From Oscillospiraceae bacterium UBA6409 (GTDB taxonomy: Bacteria > Bacillota > Clostridia > Oscillospirales > Oscillospiraceae), in the NCBI GenBank assembly GCA_002438575.1, contig DJPP01000109.1, forward strand, positions 1-10,105: a stretch of DNA of 10,105 nt, written 5' to 3'. Positions 1 to 5,985 of the stretch are shown one piece after another (positions within the stretch are counted from its first letter, which is position 1; each line of letters starts with the position of its first letter). The position numbers and the translations under genes were made by a program. The notes below the pieces were generated by a model, which was not told the DNA's origin, did not search any database, and was given only the letters and a program-made list of their open reading frames with translations.

Positions 1-598
<598 letters not shown>

Positions 599-615
599 GG
601 GCCCGCCTCCTTCCG

Positions 616-650
616 AAAAAAAATAGTCCCCGGTGGCAAACCGTGGGAAC
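616..650 (-). terminator. Possible transcription attenuator in the mraZ leader
   Basis: In the mraZ-sense RNA, GUUCCC (650-645) can pair with GGGGAC (631-626), including one G-U pair. Two nucleotides later comes an unbroken run of eight U (623-616), then the ribosome site. A GC-rich hairpin followed by U8 is the form of an intrinsic terminator, here between promoter and start codon. The stem is only 6 bp with a 13-nt loop, so the U run could instead just be an unstructured tract before the ribosome site. The longer pairing of 690-664 with 659-633 would exclude this hairpin. Confidence 0.35.
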
Positions 651-690
651 ATCCCCCACAAATGTGGATATTACCCCCACAATTCACCAC
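633..690 (-). repeat. Six GTGG repeats in perfect dyad register in the mraZ leader (candidate MraZ operator)
   Basis: On the minus strand GTGG begins at 690, 680 and 659. On the plus strand GTGG begins at 633, 643 and 664. Both series have spacings of 10 and 21 bp, and the two are exact mirror images about position 661.5. Two minus-strand copies extend to TTGTGGGGG. MraZ is known to bind tandem G-rich repeats (TGGGN type in E. coli) set about one helical turn apart, so this is the likely operator. It lies just downstream of the predicted transcription start near 694, a position suited to repression. The repeats are seen directly; binding by MraZ is inferred. Confidence 0.65.
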
Positions 691-700
691 TAACGAGGTT

Positions 701-729
701 AGTATACATAATCCCCGGCGGAATTGCAA
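701..729 (-). promoter_or_regulatory. mraZ promoter (sigma-A type)
   Basis: On the minus strand a -35 TTGCAA (729-724) and a -10 TATACT (706-701) are separated by exactly 17 bp. Transcription should start near 694, giving a leader of about 95 nt before the mraZ ATG at 598. The GTGG repeats begin about 4 nt into the transcript. Confidence 0.75.
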
Positions 730-755
730 GGGAAAATTATGTCTACCGCCGCGGC

Positions 756-774
756 AAAAGCCGGATGATCCGGC
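756..774 (-). terminator. Weak terminator-like hairpin upstream of the mraZ promoter
   Basis: The palindrome GCCGGATGATCCGGC (760-774) forms a 6-bp GC-rich stem with a 3-nt loop. Read on the minus strand it is followed at once by TTTT (759-756). It could insulate the mraZ promoter from read-through, but the U run is short, so this is a weak call. Confidence 0.3.
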
Positions 775-831
775 GGTTTTCGGCCAAATTTTCCCACTTT
801 TTGAAACGCTTGTTCGAGGGAAGAAAGCGCG

Positions 832-865
832 AAAAATGGTCAGGCACAAAATCTTGTGCCTGACC
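832..865 (-). terminator. Perfect 12-bp hairpin with T-tract (terminator or operator)
   Basis: GGTCAGGCACAA (838-849) and its exact reverse complement (854-865) flank a 4-nt loop. On the minus strand the stem is followed by ATTTTT, which fits an intrinsic terminator for leftward transcription. The leftward operon already has a stronger terminator at 1018-1055, so this may be a second terminator. It could also be an operator: its inner 18 bp closely resemble the hairpin at 8244-8261 in the rny leader. Confidence 0.5.
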
Positions 866-1017
866 GAAGTTGCCAACACAATATAAAGCTTTCTTGTGGA
901 AATCGCAGAAAAATTTACGCAGATTTTATAGATTTTCCACAAAGTCCATAGCTGCCGCCGGGTACCGCGGCGGCAGCGGCGTTTCCCGCCGGCCGGGACC
1001 GGCCCCGCCCTCCGCCC
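866..1017. other. Gene-free spacer with inverted repeats and DnaA-box-like sites
   Basis: No credible gene is seen between the terminator at 1018 and the mraZ promoter. The stretch 888-944 is AT-rich and bounded by an imperfect inverted repeat: CTTGTGGAAATC on the left, GATTTTCCACAAAG on the right. TTTTCCACA (933-941) differs from the DnaA box TTATCCACA at one position. A 10-bp GC-rich inverted repeat follows (951-960 with 968-977, loop centred on GGTACC), then GGCCGG/CCGGCC (991-996 with 999-1004). Their roles are unknown. Confidence 0.4.
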
Positions 1018-1055
1018 AAAAAGACGGACCGCCGCAGGCTCTGCCTGCGGCGGTC
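1018..1055 (-). terminator. Strong intrinsic terminator of the six-gene leftward operon
   Basis: GACCGCCGCAGGC (1027-1039) and its perfect complement (1043-1055) form a 13-bp GC-rich stem with a 3-nt loop. On the minus strand it is followed by CG, then TCTTTTT (T5 at 1022-1018). It lies about 30 nt beyond the stop codon of the last gene. Confidence 0.85.
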
Positions 1056-1086
1056 AACGTATATGCTGTGTGGGGGAGGGGAGCGC

Positions 1087-1614
1087 TCAGCGCTGGCCCT
1101 CGCTCTTTTCGGCGGCGGACTCGTTCAGCTGCTGGCGCTGGGCCTGCATCTGCTCTTTGCTGGCGGCCCGGAACCGCGCCCGGGACTCCTGCACCTCGGT
1201 CAGCGCGGCCTGGATGGCCTCCTCGGTGCGGCGCAGCGCGTCCTCCGTATAGGTGTTGGCCACATGATACAGCTCCTTGCTGCGGTCCTCGGCCCGGCGG
1301 ATGATCTCGCTGCTCTTCTGGCGCGCCAGCTGCAGCGTCTCGCTCTCGGATACGATGGTGCGGGCATCCAGCTCCGCCTGGCGCAGTACCTCCTGCGCCT
1401 CCTTCTTGGCCCCGGCCACATACTCGCTGCGGGCGGCGATCAGCTCCTGGGCCTTTTTCAGCTCCAGGGGCAGCTTGGCCCGGATCTCATCCAGCAGATC
1501 CAGCGCCTCGTCCCGGACGATGATACATTTGTCAGAGCTGAAGGCCACGCTTTTTGCCTCGTCGATCATGCCATAGAGCATATCCAACAGGCGCTGTACA
1601 TCTTTCTCTTCCAT
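1087..1614 (-). CDS. Coiled-coil protein downstream of coaD (ATPase subunit H/B-like or DivIVA-like hypothetical)
   Basis: The product is 175 aa, highly charged and almost entirely alpha-helical by composition, with no membrane segment or signal peptide. Residues 1-50 form a more ordered head that includes MLYGMIDEAK, CIIVRDEALDLLDEIRAKLP and few charges near 24-33. Residues 52-165 read as a continuous Ala/Glu/Arg/Gln-rich coiled coil. From general knowledge, short coiled-coil proteins directly downstream of coaD recur in clostridial genomes and are loosely annotated as ATPase or V-type ATPase subunit H; no enzymatic motif supports catalysis here. The start is ATG at 1614, with AAAGGA about 12 nt upstream. 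It is the last gene of the operon, 40 bp after coaD. Function unknown; a scaffold or polarity role like DivIVA is only a guess. Confidence 0.75.
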   Translation of the reverse strand: MEEKDVQRLLDMLYGMIDEAKSVAFSSDKCIIVRDEALDLLDEIRAKLPLELKKAQELIAARSEYVAGAKKEAQEVLRQAELDARTIVSESETLQLARQKSSEIIRRAEDRSKELYHVANTYTEDALRRTEEAIQAALTEVQESRARFRAASKEQMQAQRQQLNESAAEKSEGQR

Positions 1615-1654
1615 AGTGCGGTCCGTTCCTTTCTTTTTGTCGGCGCCGGGAGGC

Positions 1655-2134
1655 TCAACCCCGCTGCCGCATCAATTCCTCGGCGACCGGCGCCGGTACA
1701 TACTTTTCCAATGGCTGGTGGTAGCGGATCATCTCCCGCACCATAGTGGAGCTGAAGTGCTCATACGCCGCGCTGGCGGGCAGCAGCACCGTCTCCAGCC
1801 CGGGGCAGATACCGCCGTTGATGCGCGCCATCTGTGCCTCCAGCTCCCAGTCGGCGCAGTTCCGCACGCCCTTCACCAGGATGTGCGCGTCCTTGCTGCG
1901 TACAAAGTCCGCCAGCAGCCCGGACCAGTTCTCCACCTCCACGTTGGGGATATCCGCCACGGACTGGCGGATCAGCTCCAGCCGGCGCTCCGGCGTGAAC
2001 ATGGGCTGCTGCTTCTGGCAGTTGACCATCACGCACACGCACACCTTGTCGAAGCACCGAGCCGCCCGTCGGATAATATCCAGGTGCCCCAGTGTGATGG
2101 GGTCAAAGCTGCCGGGGTAAATGGCGATATTCAT
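1655..2134 (-). CDS. coaD: CoaD, phosphopantetheine adenylyltransferase
   Basis: The product is 159 aa, the usual CoaD length. It transfers AMP from ATP to 4'-phosphopantetheine, giving dephospho-CoA in the penultimate step of CoA synthesis, in the cytoplasm. Nucleotidyltransferase signatures are clear: YPGSFDPITLGH (residues 6-17) with the TxGH motif at 14-17, KGVRNCADWELE (88-99), and the C-terminal SSTMVR (128-133) matching the ISSTxxR motif. The stretch after it (QMARINGGICPGLETVLL) departs slightly from the common MNR form. The start ATG at 2134 overlaps the rsmD stop in an ATGA tetranucleotide. The pair rsmD-coaD is one of the most conserved gene neighbourhoods in bacteria, so the call is secure. 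Confidence 0.97.
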   Translation of the reverse strand: MNIAIYPGSFDPITLGHLDIIRRAARCFDKVCVCVMVNCQKQQPMFTPERRLELIRQSVADIPNVEVENWSGLLADFVRSKDAHILVKGVRNCADWELEAQMARINGGICPGLETVLLPASAAYEHFSSTMVREMIRYHQPLEKYVPAPVAEELMRQRG

Positions 2135-2688
2135 TCCGCATCCTCATTTCCGCCGCGATGATACACCGTCAGCTTGATCTTGCCGTATTTGTACTCCCGA
2201 TACAGGGCGTAGGGCGCGGGCATCTCCGGCAGCACCGTGTCCGCCGCGCTCTCCGCTATGATTATACCATGTGCGCGGCAAATGTCAAACGCTGCGATAT
2301 CCGTCAGCGCCTGCTGCAAGAGCCCGCTGGCGTAGGGCGGGTCCAGAAGCACGATGTCGAACTTCTCCCCGCTGCGCAGATACGGCAGCGCGTCGCCCTG
2401 CCGCACCCTGGCCCTGTCCGCCAGCTTACACAGCGTCAGGTTCTCCTGTATCAGCTTCACCGCGTCCGCCCGCCGGTCGATGAACACGCACTCCGCCGCC
2501 CCGCGGCTCAGGGCCTCGATGCCCAGCTGCCCGGTGCCGGCGAACAGATCCAGCACCCGCCGTCCCTCGATGTCGAACTGTATGATGGAGAACAGGCTCT
2601 CCTTCACCTTGCCGGTGGTGGGCCGTGTCTCCAGCCCCTCCAGCTCCTTCAATACCCTGCCTCTGGCAGTTCCCGTGATCACGCGCAT
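2131..2688 (-). CDS. rsmD: RsmD, 16S rRNA guanine-966 N2-methyltransferase
   Basis: The product is 185 aa, standard for RsmD, a SAM-dependent enzyme that methylates N2 of G966 in 16S rRNA during 30S assembly. The N-terminus MRVITGTARGR and the RPTTGKVKESLFSII block (residues 22-36) are family signatures. SAM motif I is VLDLFAGTGQLGIEALSRGA (45-64). The catalytic DPPY motif is at 116-119, within LLDPPYASG. The ATG at 2688 lies 6 bp after the stop of the phosphodiesterase gene, and its G-rich ribosome site (AGGGGGT) is inside the end of that gene, so translation is probably coupled. Its stop overlaps the coaD start. Confidence 0.96.
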   Translation of the reverse strand: MRVITGTARGRVLKELEGLETRPTTGKVKESLFSIIQFDIEGRRVLDLFAGTGQLGIEALSRGAAECVFIDRRADAVKLIQENLTLCKLADRARVRQGDALPYLRSGEKFDIVLLDPPYASGLLQQALTDIAAFDICRAHGIIIAESAADTVLPEMPAPYALYREYKYGKIKLTVYHRGGNEDAE

Positions 2689-2694
2689 AGTCCG

Positions 2695-3528
2695 TTACCC
2701 CCTGGGGTCAAAATGTTCAAAGATGACCAGGCTCCCGGCCGCCTCGGCCTTCTCCATGGTCTCCCGGTCCCGCACGGTCCAGCTGGCCTCCTGCACCTTG
2801 TAGAAGCCCCGGCACAGCCGCAGGGACAGATTGCCCCGGTCCTCAAACCGATAGGCGATGAAGTCCGGCCGCGTCCGCACGTTCAGCAGCAGGTTGGACA
2901 GGATCCACCGGATGCCGCCGGGCAGATGCTGTGCGTCCCCGTGGGCGGTGAAATTCTCGCTCAGCTGCCCCCGCAGGATATCCGGCTCGTTCTGCCACAG
3001 CCACATCAGGCACCGGGGATCGAAGGACTCCACGCAGTACGCGCCCTTGTACTTCTTCAGCACCCTGCTGGCCGCGGCGGCCAGCGCCTCGGCGTTGCCG
3101 CGCTCCGCCTTCAGCTCCACGATCAGCGGCGCCCGGTCCGTGAACAGCGGCAGCACCTCCTCCAGCAGGGGGATCCGCTGCTCCGTCCCCTCCAGCGGGT
3201 ACTGCTCCAGCGCCTCCGCGGTCAGGTCCTCGATCTCCACGTCCGCGCCCGCCGTCCGCAGCAGGGAGGCGTCGTGGATGACGGCCAGCTTGCCGTCCTG
3301 CATCAGGTGTACGTCCAGCTCCGCGCCGAAGCCGTTGGCCGCCGCCCGCTTGAACGCCGCCATGGAGTTCTCCGGAATACCCTTCTCCCTGTCGTGCAGG
3401 CCCCGGTGGGCGTACCGCCACTGCCGGAAATACGCCTGGTCCATCTTGCCCCGCCGGCACCGCAGGCACAGCAGATACAGCCAGAACAGCACCAGCAGTA
3501 CGATAATGATAATTATGATTGCCTTCAT
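2695..3528 (-). CDS. Membrane-anchored glycerophosphodiester phosphodiesterase (GDPD family)
   Basis: The product is 277 aa. The family hydrolyses glycerophosphodiesters to glycerol-3-phosphate and an alcohol, with a divalent metal in a TIM barrel. Catalytic residues are all present: HR at 41-42 (AHRGLHD), EN at 53-54 (IPENSMAAF), E70 and D72 (ELDVHLMQDGKLAVIHD) and H85. Residues 2-22 are one strongly hydrophobic helix (KAIIIIIIVLLVLFWLYLL), followed by the basic cluster RCRRGK. By the positive-inside rule this suggests the catalytic domain faces the cytosol, unlike secreted GlpQ. The ATG at 3528 shares one base with the MFS stop (TGATG); a GGAGGAG sits about 14 nt upstream, so re-initiation is likely. 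Substrate unknown; it shares an operon with a transporter and a HAD phosphatase. Confidence 0.9.
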   Translation of the reverse strand: MKAIIIIIIVLLVLFWLYLLCLRCRRGKMDQAYFRQWRYAHRGLHDREKGIPENSMAAFKRAAANGFGAELDVHLMQDGKLAVIHDASLLRTAGADVEIEDLTAEALEQYPLEGTEQRIPLLEEVLPLFTDRAPLIVELKAERGNAEALAAAASRVLKKYKGAYCVESFDPRCLMWLWQNEPDILRGQLSENFTAHGDAQHLPGGIRWILSNLLLNVRTRPDFIAYRFEDRGNLSLRLCRGFYKVQEASWTVRDRETMEKAEAAGSLVIFEHFDPRG

Positions 3529-5111
3529 CAGTCGTTTGTCAGCTCCTCCACAGTATTGTCAACGGTCTCCGCGTGCCCCGCGGCGGCCCTGGGCGCGTCC
3601 TTGCTGTCGCCGTGCTTCACGAACAGCATGGTCACAAAGGCCAGCGCCGTGAACACCGCCGCGTAGGGGAACAGCACGTGCATCCCGAATTTATCCATCA
3701 GCAGTCCCGACACCATGGGCGTGGCCACCTGCGCCGCCATGGACGCCGTGTAGTAAAAGCCCGTGTACTTGCCCACGTCGCCGCCGGAGGCCAGCTCCAC
3801 CACCATGGGGAAGGAGTTGACGTTGATGGTGGCCCAGGCGATGCCCGCCAGGGCGAACATGGCGTTCATCAGTGCCGCGGGACTGTCCGCTGTCAGGAAG
3901 CCCGCCACGCCGAAGGCCACGGTCAGCATCACCACGCCGGCCAGAATGGTCTTCTTCCGCCCGATCTTCCCGGCGATAAAGCCCACCGGCAGATAGGCCG
4001 CGATGGCCGCCGCCTGGGCGATGATCAGCGTCAGGTTATAGTCCTTGTGCAGGATGTTGCTGGCGTACACGGAATACTTGCTGGTGACGGCATTGTAGCC
4101 GAAGAACCACAGCACGATGCTCAGCAGTATCAGCAGCAGGCTCTTTACCTCGTCGGCGGACAGCTTGCGCCCCTCGTTGGGGTGCTCGGCCTCCTCCGCG
4201 TCCTCAATGCCCGCGGCCACGGACTGCGCCTGCATCTCCCTTGCCCACTCCGGCTCCCGCACCGTCAGCATGAACACCACCAGCGCCGCGAGCATCAGCG
4301 CCGCGATGACGCCGAAGTAGCCTGTATAGCTCATCATGCTGTTGTGCACCGATGCCGTGGCGAACACCATGCCCAGCGCCAGCACGATAATGCCGCCGGC
4401 GCTGCCCATCAGGTTGATGACGGCGTTGGCCCTGGACCGCAGGGGCTTGGGCGTCACGTCCGGCATCAGCGCCACCGCCGGGGAACGGAACGTGGCCATG
4501 CTCAGCAGGATAACGAGCAGCAGCGCCACGAACACCACCAGCGCGCCGGGGTTGGCCGCCGCCGTGTCCCGGGCGCAGGCCTGCCGCGCCGGCACCACAT
4601 AGTTGGTGTACGCCGGATCGGTGACGGTCTTTCCCTCGTCGTTGACGGTCTGGCTGCGTATGGCGGTGAACTCCGCCTCCGTGAACTTCTGGCCCAGAAT
4701 AAAGCTCTCGCCGCTGGGGGAGAGCAGCGTGGCGTCCTTCTGCTCGTTATAGATGACCGACAGCGCCGCCGGGTCGTCAATGGCGGATACCTTGTCCAGC
4801 CGCTTCAGTTGCGCGTTGTCCGCGAAGGACAGCGCGATCAGCGCCACCGCCGCGATCAGCGTGCCCACCACGATGAACGGCGTCCGCCGCCCTCTCGGGT
4901 GGGTGCACTTGTCGGAGATGTGTCCGAACAGCGGCAGCAGGAACAGCGCCAGCACATTGTCCAGCGCCATAATGACGCCCGACCAGGTCTGGCTCATGCC
5001 GAATTTGTTGGTCAGGATCAGCGGCACCGTGTTGTCGTAGGCCTGCCAGAAGGCGCAGATCAGGAAAAAGGCAAAGCCGACCAGAATGGTGCGCTTGTAG
5101 TTGAGCTTCAT
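3528..5111 (-). CDS. MFS transporter with a large insertion between helices 3 and 4 (SLC45/GPH-like)
   Basis: The product is 527 aa. It is a major facilitator of about 12 membrane helices in two halves joined by a cytoplasmic linker (about 286-322). Motif-A-like GHISDKCTHPRGRRTPFI lies between helices 2 and 3 (residues 63-80), and GKIGRKKT (381-388) is its counterpart in the second half. ALMPDVTPKPLRSRANAVI (214-232) resembles the conserved loop of SLC45 and glycoside-pentoside-hexuronide transporters, so a sugar, glycoside or related solute is plausible, but substrate is unknown. Unusual is a hydrophilic stretch of about 90 residues (97-187) between helices 3 and 4, predicted outside the cell. 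The ATG at 5111 has GGAGGAG upstream and overlaps the HAD stop in ATGA; an open frame continuing to 5441 is only read-through into the HAD gene. Confidence 0.85.
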   Translation of the reverse strand: MKLNYKRTILVGFAFFLICAFWQAYDNTVPLILTNKFGMSQTWSGVIMALDNVLALFLLPLFGHISDKCTHPRGRRTPFIVVGTLIAAVALIALSFADNAQLKRLDKVSAIDDPAALSVIYNEQKDATLLSPSGESFILGQKFTEAEFTAIRSQTVNDEGKTVTDPAYTNYVVPARQACARDTAAANPGALVVFVALLLVILLSMATFRSPAVALMPDVTPKPLRSRANAVINLMGSAGGIIVLALGMVFATASVHNSMMSYTGYFGVIAALMLAALVVFMLTVREPEWAREMQAQSVAAGIEDAEEAEHPNEGRKLSADEVKSLLLILLSIVLWFFGYNAVTSKYSVYASNILHKDYNLTLIIAQAAAIAAYLPVGFIAGKIGRKKTILAGVVMLTVAFGVAGFLTADSPAALMNAMFALAGIAWATINVNSFPMVVELASGGDVGKYTGFYYTASMAAQVATPMVSGLLMDKFGMHVLFPYAAVFTALAFVTMLFVKHGDSKDAPRAAAGHAETVDNTVEELTND

Positions 5112-5908
5112 GGCGTCTCCTCCCATGCGCGGAATACCGCGCTGATATCGTCGTACACCCATGTGGGGCGTATGCCGTCTCTCTCGATGTCGTCCCGTGT
5201 TCCCTCGCCGGACAGCACGAAAACGCTGTCGATCCCGGCGTTCACCGCGCAGGCGATGTCCGTGTACAGCCGGTCGCCGAGCAGCACCGCCGCCTCCGGC
5301 GGGTACCCGGTCCTCTTCAGCGCCAGCTGTACCATGGCCGGCCGGGGCTTGCCGATGAACTCCGGCTCCCGCCCGGTGGCCCGGCGCAGCATCTCGCATA
5401 CGCTGCCGCAGTCCGGCACCGCGCCGTACCACGTGGGGCACACCCAGTCCGGGTTCGTGGCCAGCCAGGTGATGCCCCGGCTCAGCAATATGCAGGCGTC
5501 CTCCAGCTTCTGAAACGTCAGCTCCCGGTCGAAGCCGCTGAGCAGGATCTCCGCGCCGTCCTCCCGGTCACAGGTGACGGGTATCCCCGCCGCCGATAGC
5601 TGGTCATAAAAGGACCGGGTGCCCTGTACATAGCACCGCTTTCCCGGATACCGTCTCCGCAGCAGGTCGATGGCCGCGTCCACTGAGGTCAGGTAGTCCT
5701 CCCGCCCGGTGGCGATGCCCATGCCGTTCAGCTTTTCTATATAGCCCTCCACACCTTTGGAGGAGTTGTTTGTCAAAAACAGATACCGTCCGCCCCTCTC
5801 CCGTATGCGGGAGAGAAAGGCCGTTACCCCGTCGAACAGCCGGTCGTCCAGATAGATGGTCCCGTCCATGTCCAGCAGAAACAGCCGCTTATCCTGTAAA
5901 CGTCCCAA
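5108..5908 (-). CDS. HAD-IIA (NagD-type) phosphatase
   Basis: The product is 266 aa, normal for NagD-like cytoplasmic phosphatases. HAD motifs occur in order: I, DMDGT at 13-17 (D13 nucleophile, D15 acid/base); II, TNNSS at 46-50; III, K187 in FIGKPRP; IV, GDRLYTD at 211-217 (D212, D217). The cap between motifs II and III has the TNPD and PDCGS elements of subfamily IIA. Known members act on p-nitrophenyl phosphate, phosphoglycolate, nucleotides or glycerol phosphate; the last is attractive here because a GDPD gene is two genes downstream. The start is TTG at 5908-5906, with AGGAGG 7 nt upstream and no suitable ATG before motif I. It heads the six-gene operon. Confidence 0.92.
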   Translation of the reverse strand: MGRLQDKRLFLLDMDGTIYLDDRLFDGVTAFLSRIRERGGRYLFLTNNSSKGVEGYIEKLNGMGIATGREDYLTSVDAAIDLLRRRYPGKRCYVQGTRSFYDQLSAAGIPVTCDREDGAEILLSGFDRELTFQKLEDACILLSRGITWLATNPDWVCPTWYGAVPDCGSVCEMLRRATGREPEFIGKPRPAMVQLALKRTGYPPEAAVLLGDRLYTDIACAVNAGIDSVFVLSGEGTRDDIERDGIRPTWVYDDISAVFRAWEETP

Positions 5909-5922
5909 GGAGCGCCCTCCTT
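5907..5922 (-). promoter_or_regulatory. Ribosome site and TTG start inside a small inverted repeat
   Basis: On the minus strand AAGGAG and CTCCTT are complementary 6-nt arms around a 4-nt loop. They cover the AGGAGG ribosome site and the first two bases of the TTG start of the HAD gene. Folded, the site would be masked, together with a weak start codon. The small hairpin may simply reflect a start codon placed close to the Shine-Dalgarno. Confidence 0.35.
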
Positions 5923-5945
5923 TTCAGATACATACCATAAAAAAC

Positions 5946-5974
5946 AGAATACCACACGTTTGCCGTCATGGCAA
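5946..5974 (-). promoter_or_regulatory. Promoter of the six-gene leftward operon
   Basis: On the minus strand a -35 TTGCCA (5974-5969) and a -10 TATTCT (5951-5946) are 17 bp apart, each 5 of 6 with consensus. It lies in the 77-bp gap after rlmI. Transcription would start near 5939, about 30 nt before the TTG start of the HAD gene. No terminator is visible after rlmI, so read-through may add to expression. Confidence 0.65.
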
Positions 5975-5985
5975 CAAAAACCCCG

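Noticed and set aside
599..661. Upstream in-frame ATG that would extend MraZ to 159 aa
   Set aside because: The extension covers the ribosome site, the U8 tract and the GTGG repeats and has no family similarity. The ATG at 598 has GGAAGGAGG before it.
2158..3666. 502-codon open frame on the plus strand, antisense to rsmD and the GDPD gene
   Set aside because: Rich in Pro, Gln, Leu and Arg with no motif; rsmD and GDPD on the minus strand have all catalytic residues.
5112..5441. N-terminal extension of the MFS protein by about 110 residues
   Set aside because: It is the HAD gene read in another frame. The ATG at 5111 has a strong ribosome site and opens directly into helix 1.
3519..5513. 664-codon open frame on the plus strand, antisense to the MFS and HAD genes
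   Set aside because: The product is a His/Arg/Gln/Gly-rich string typical of the complement of GC-biased genes. Intact family proteins lie on the other strand.
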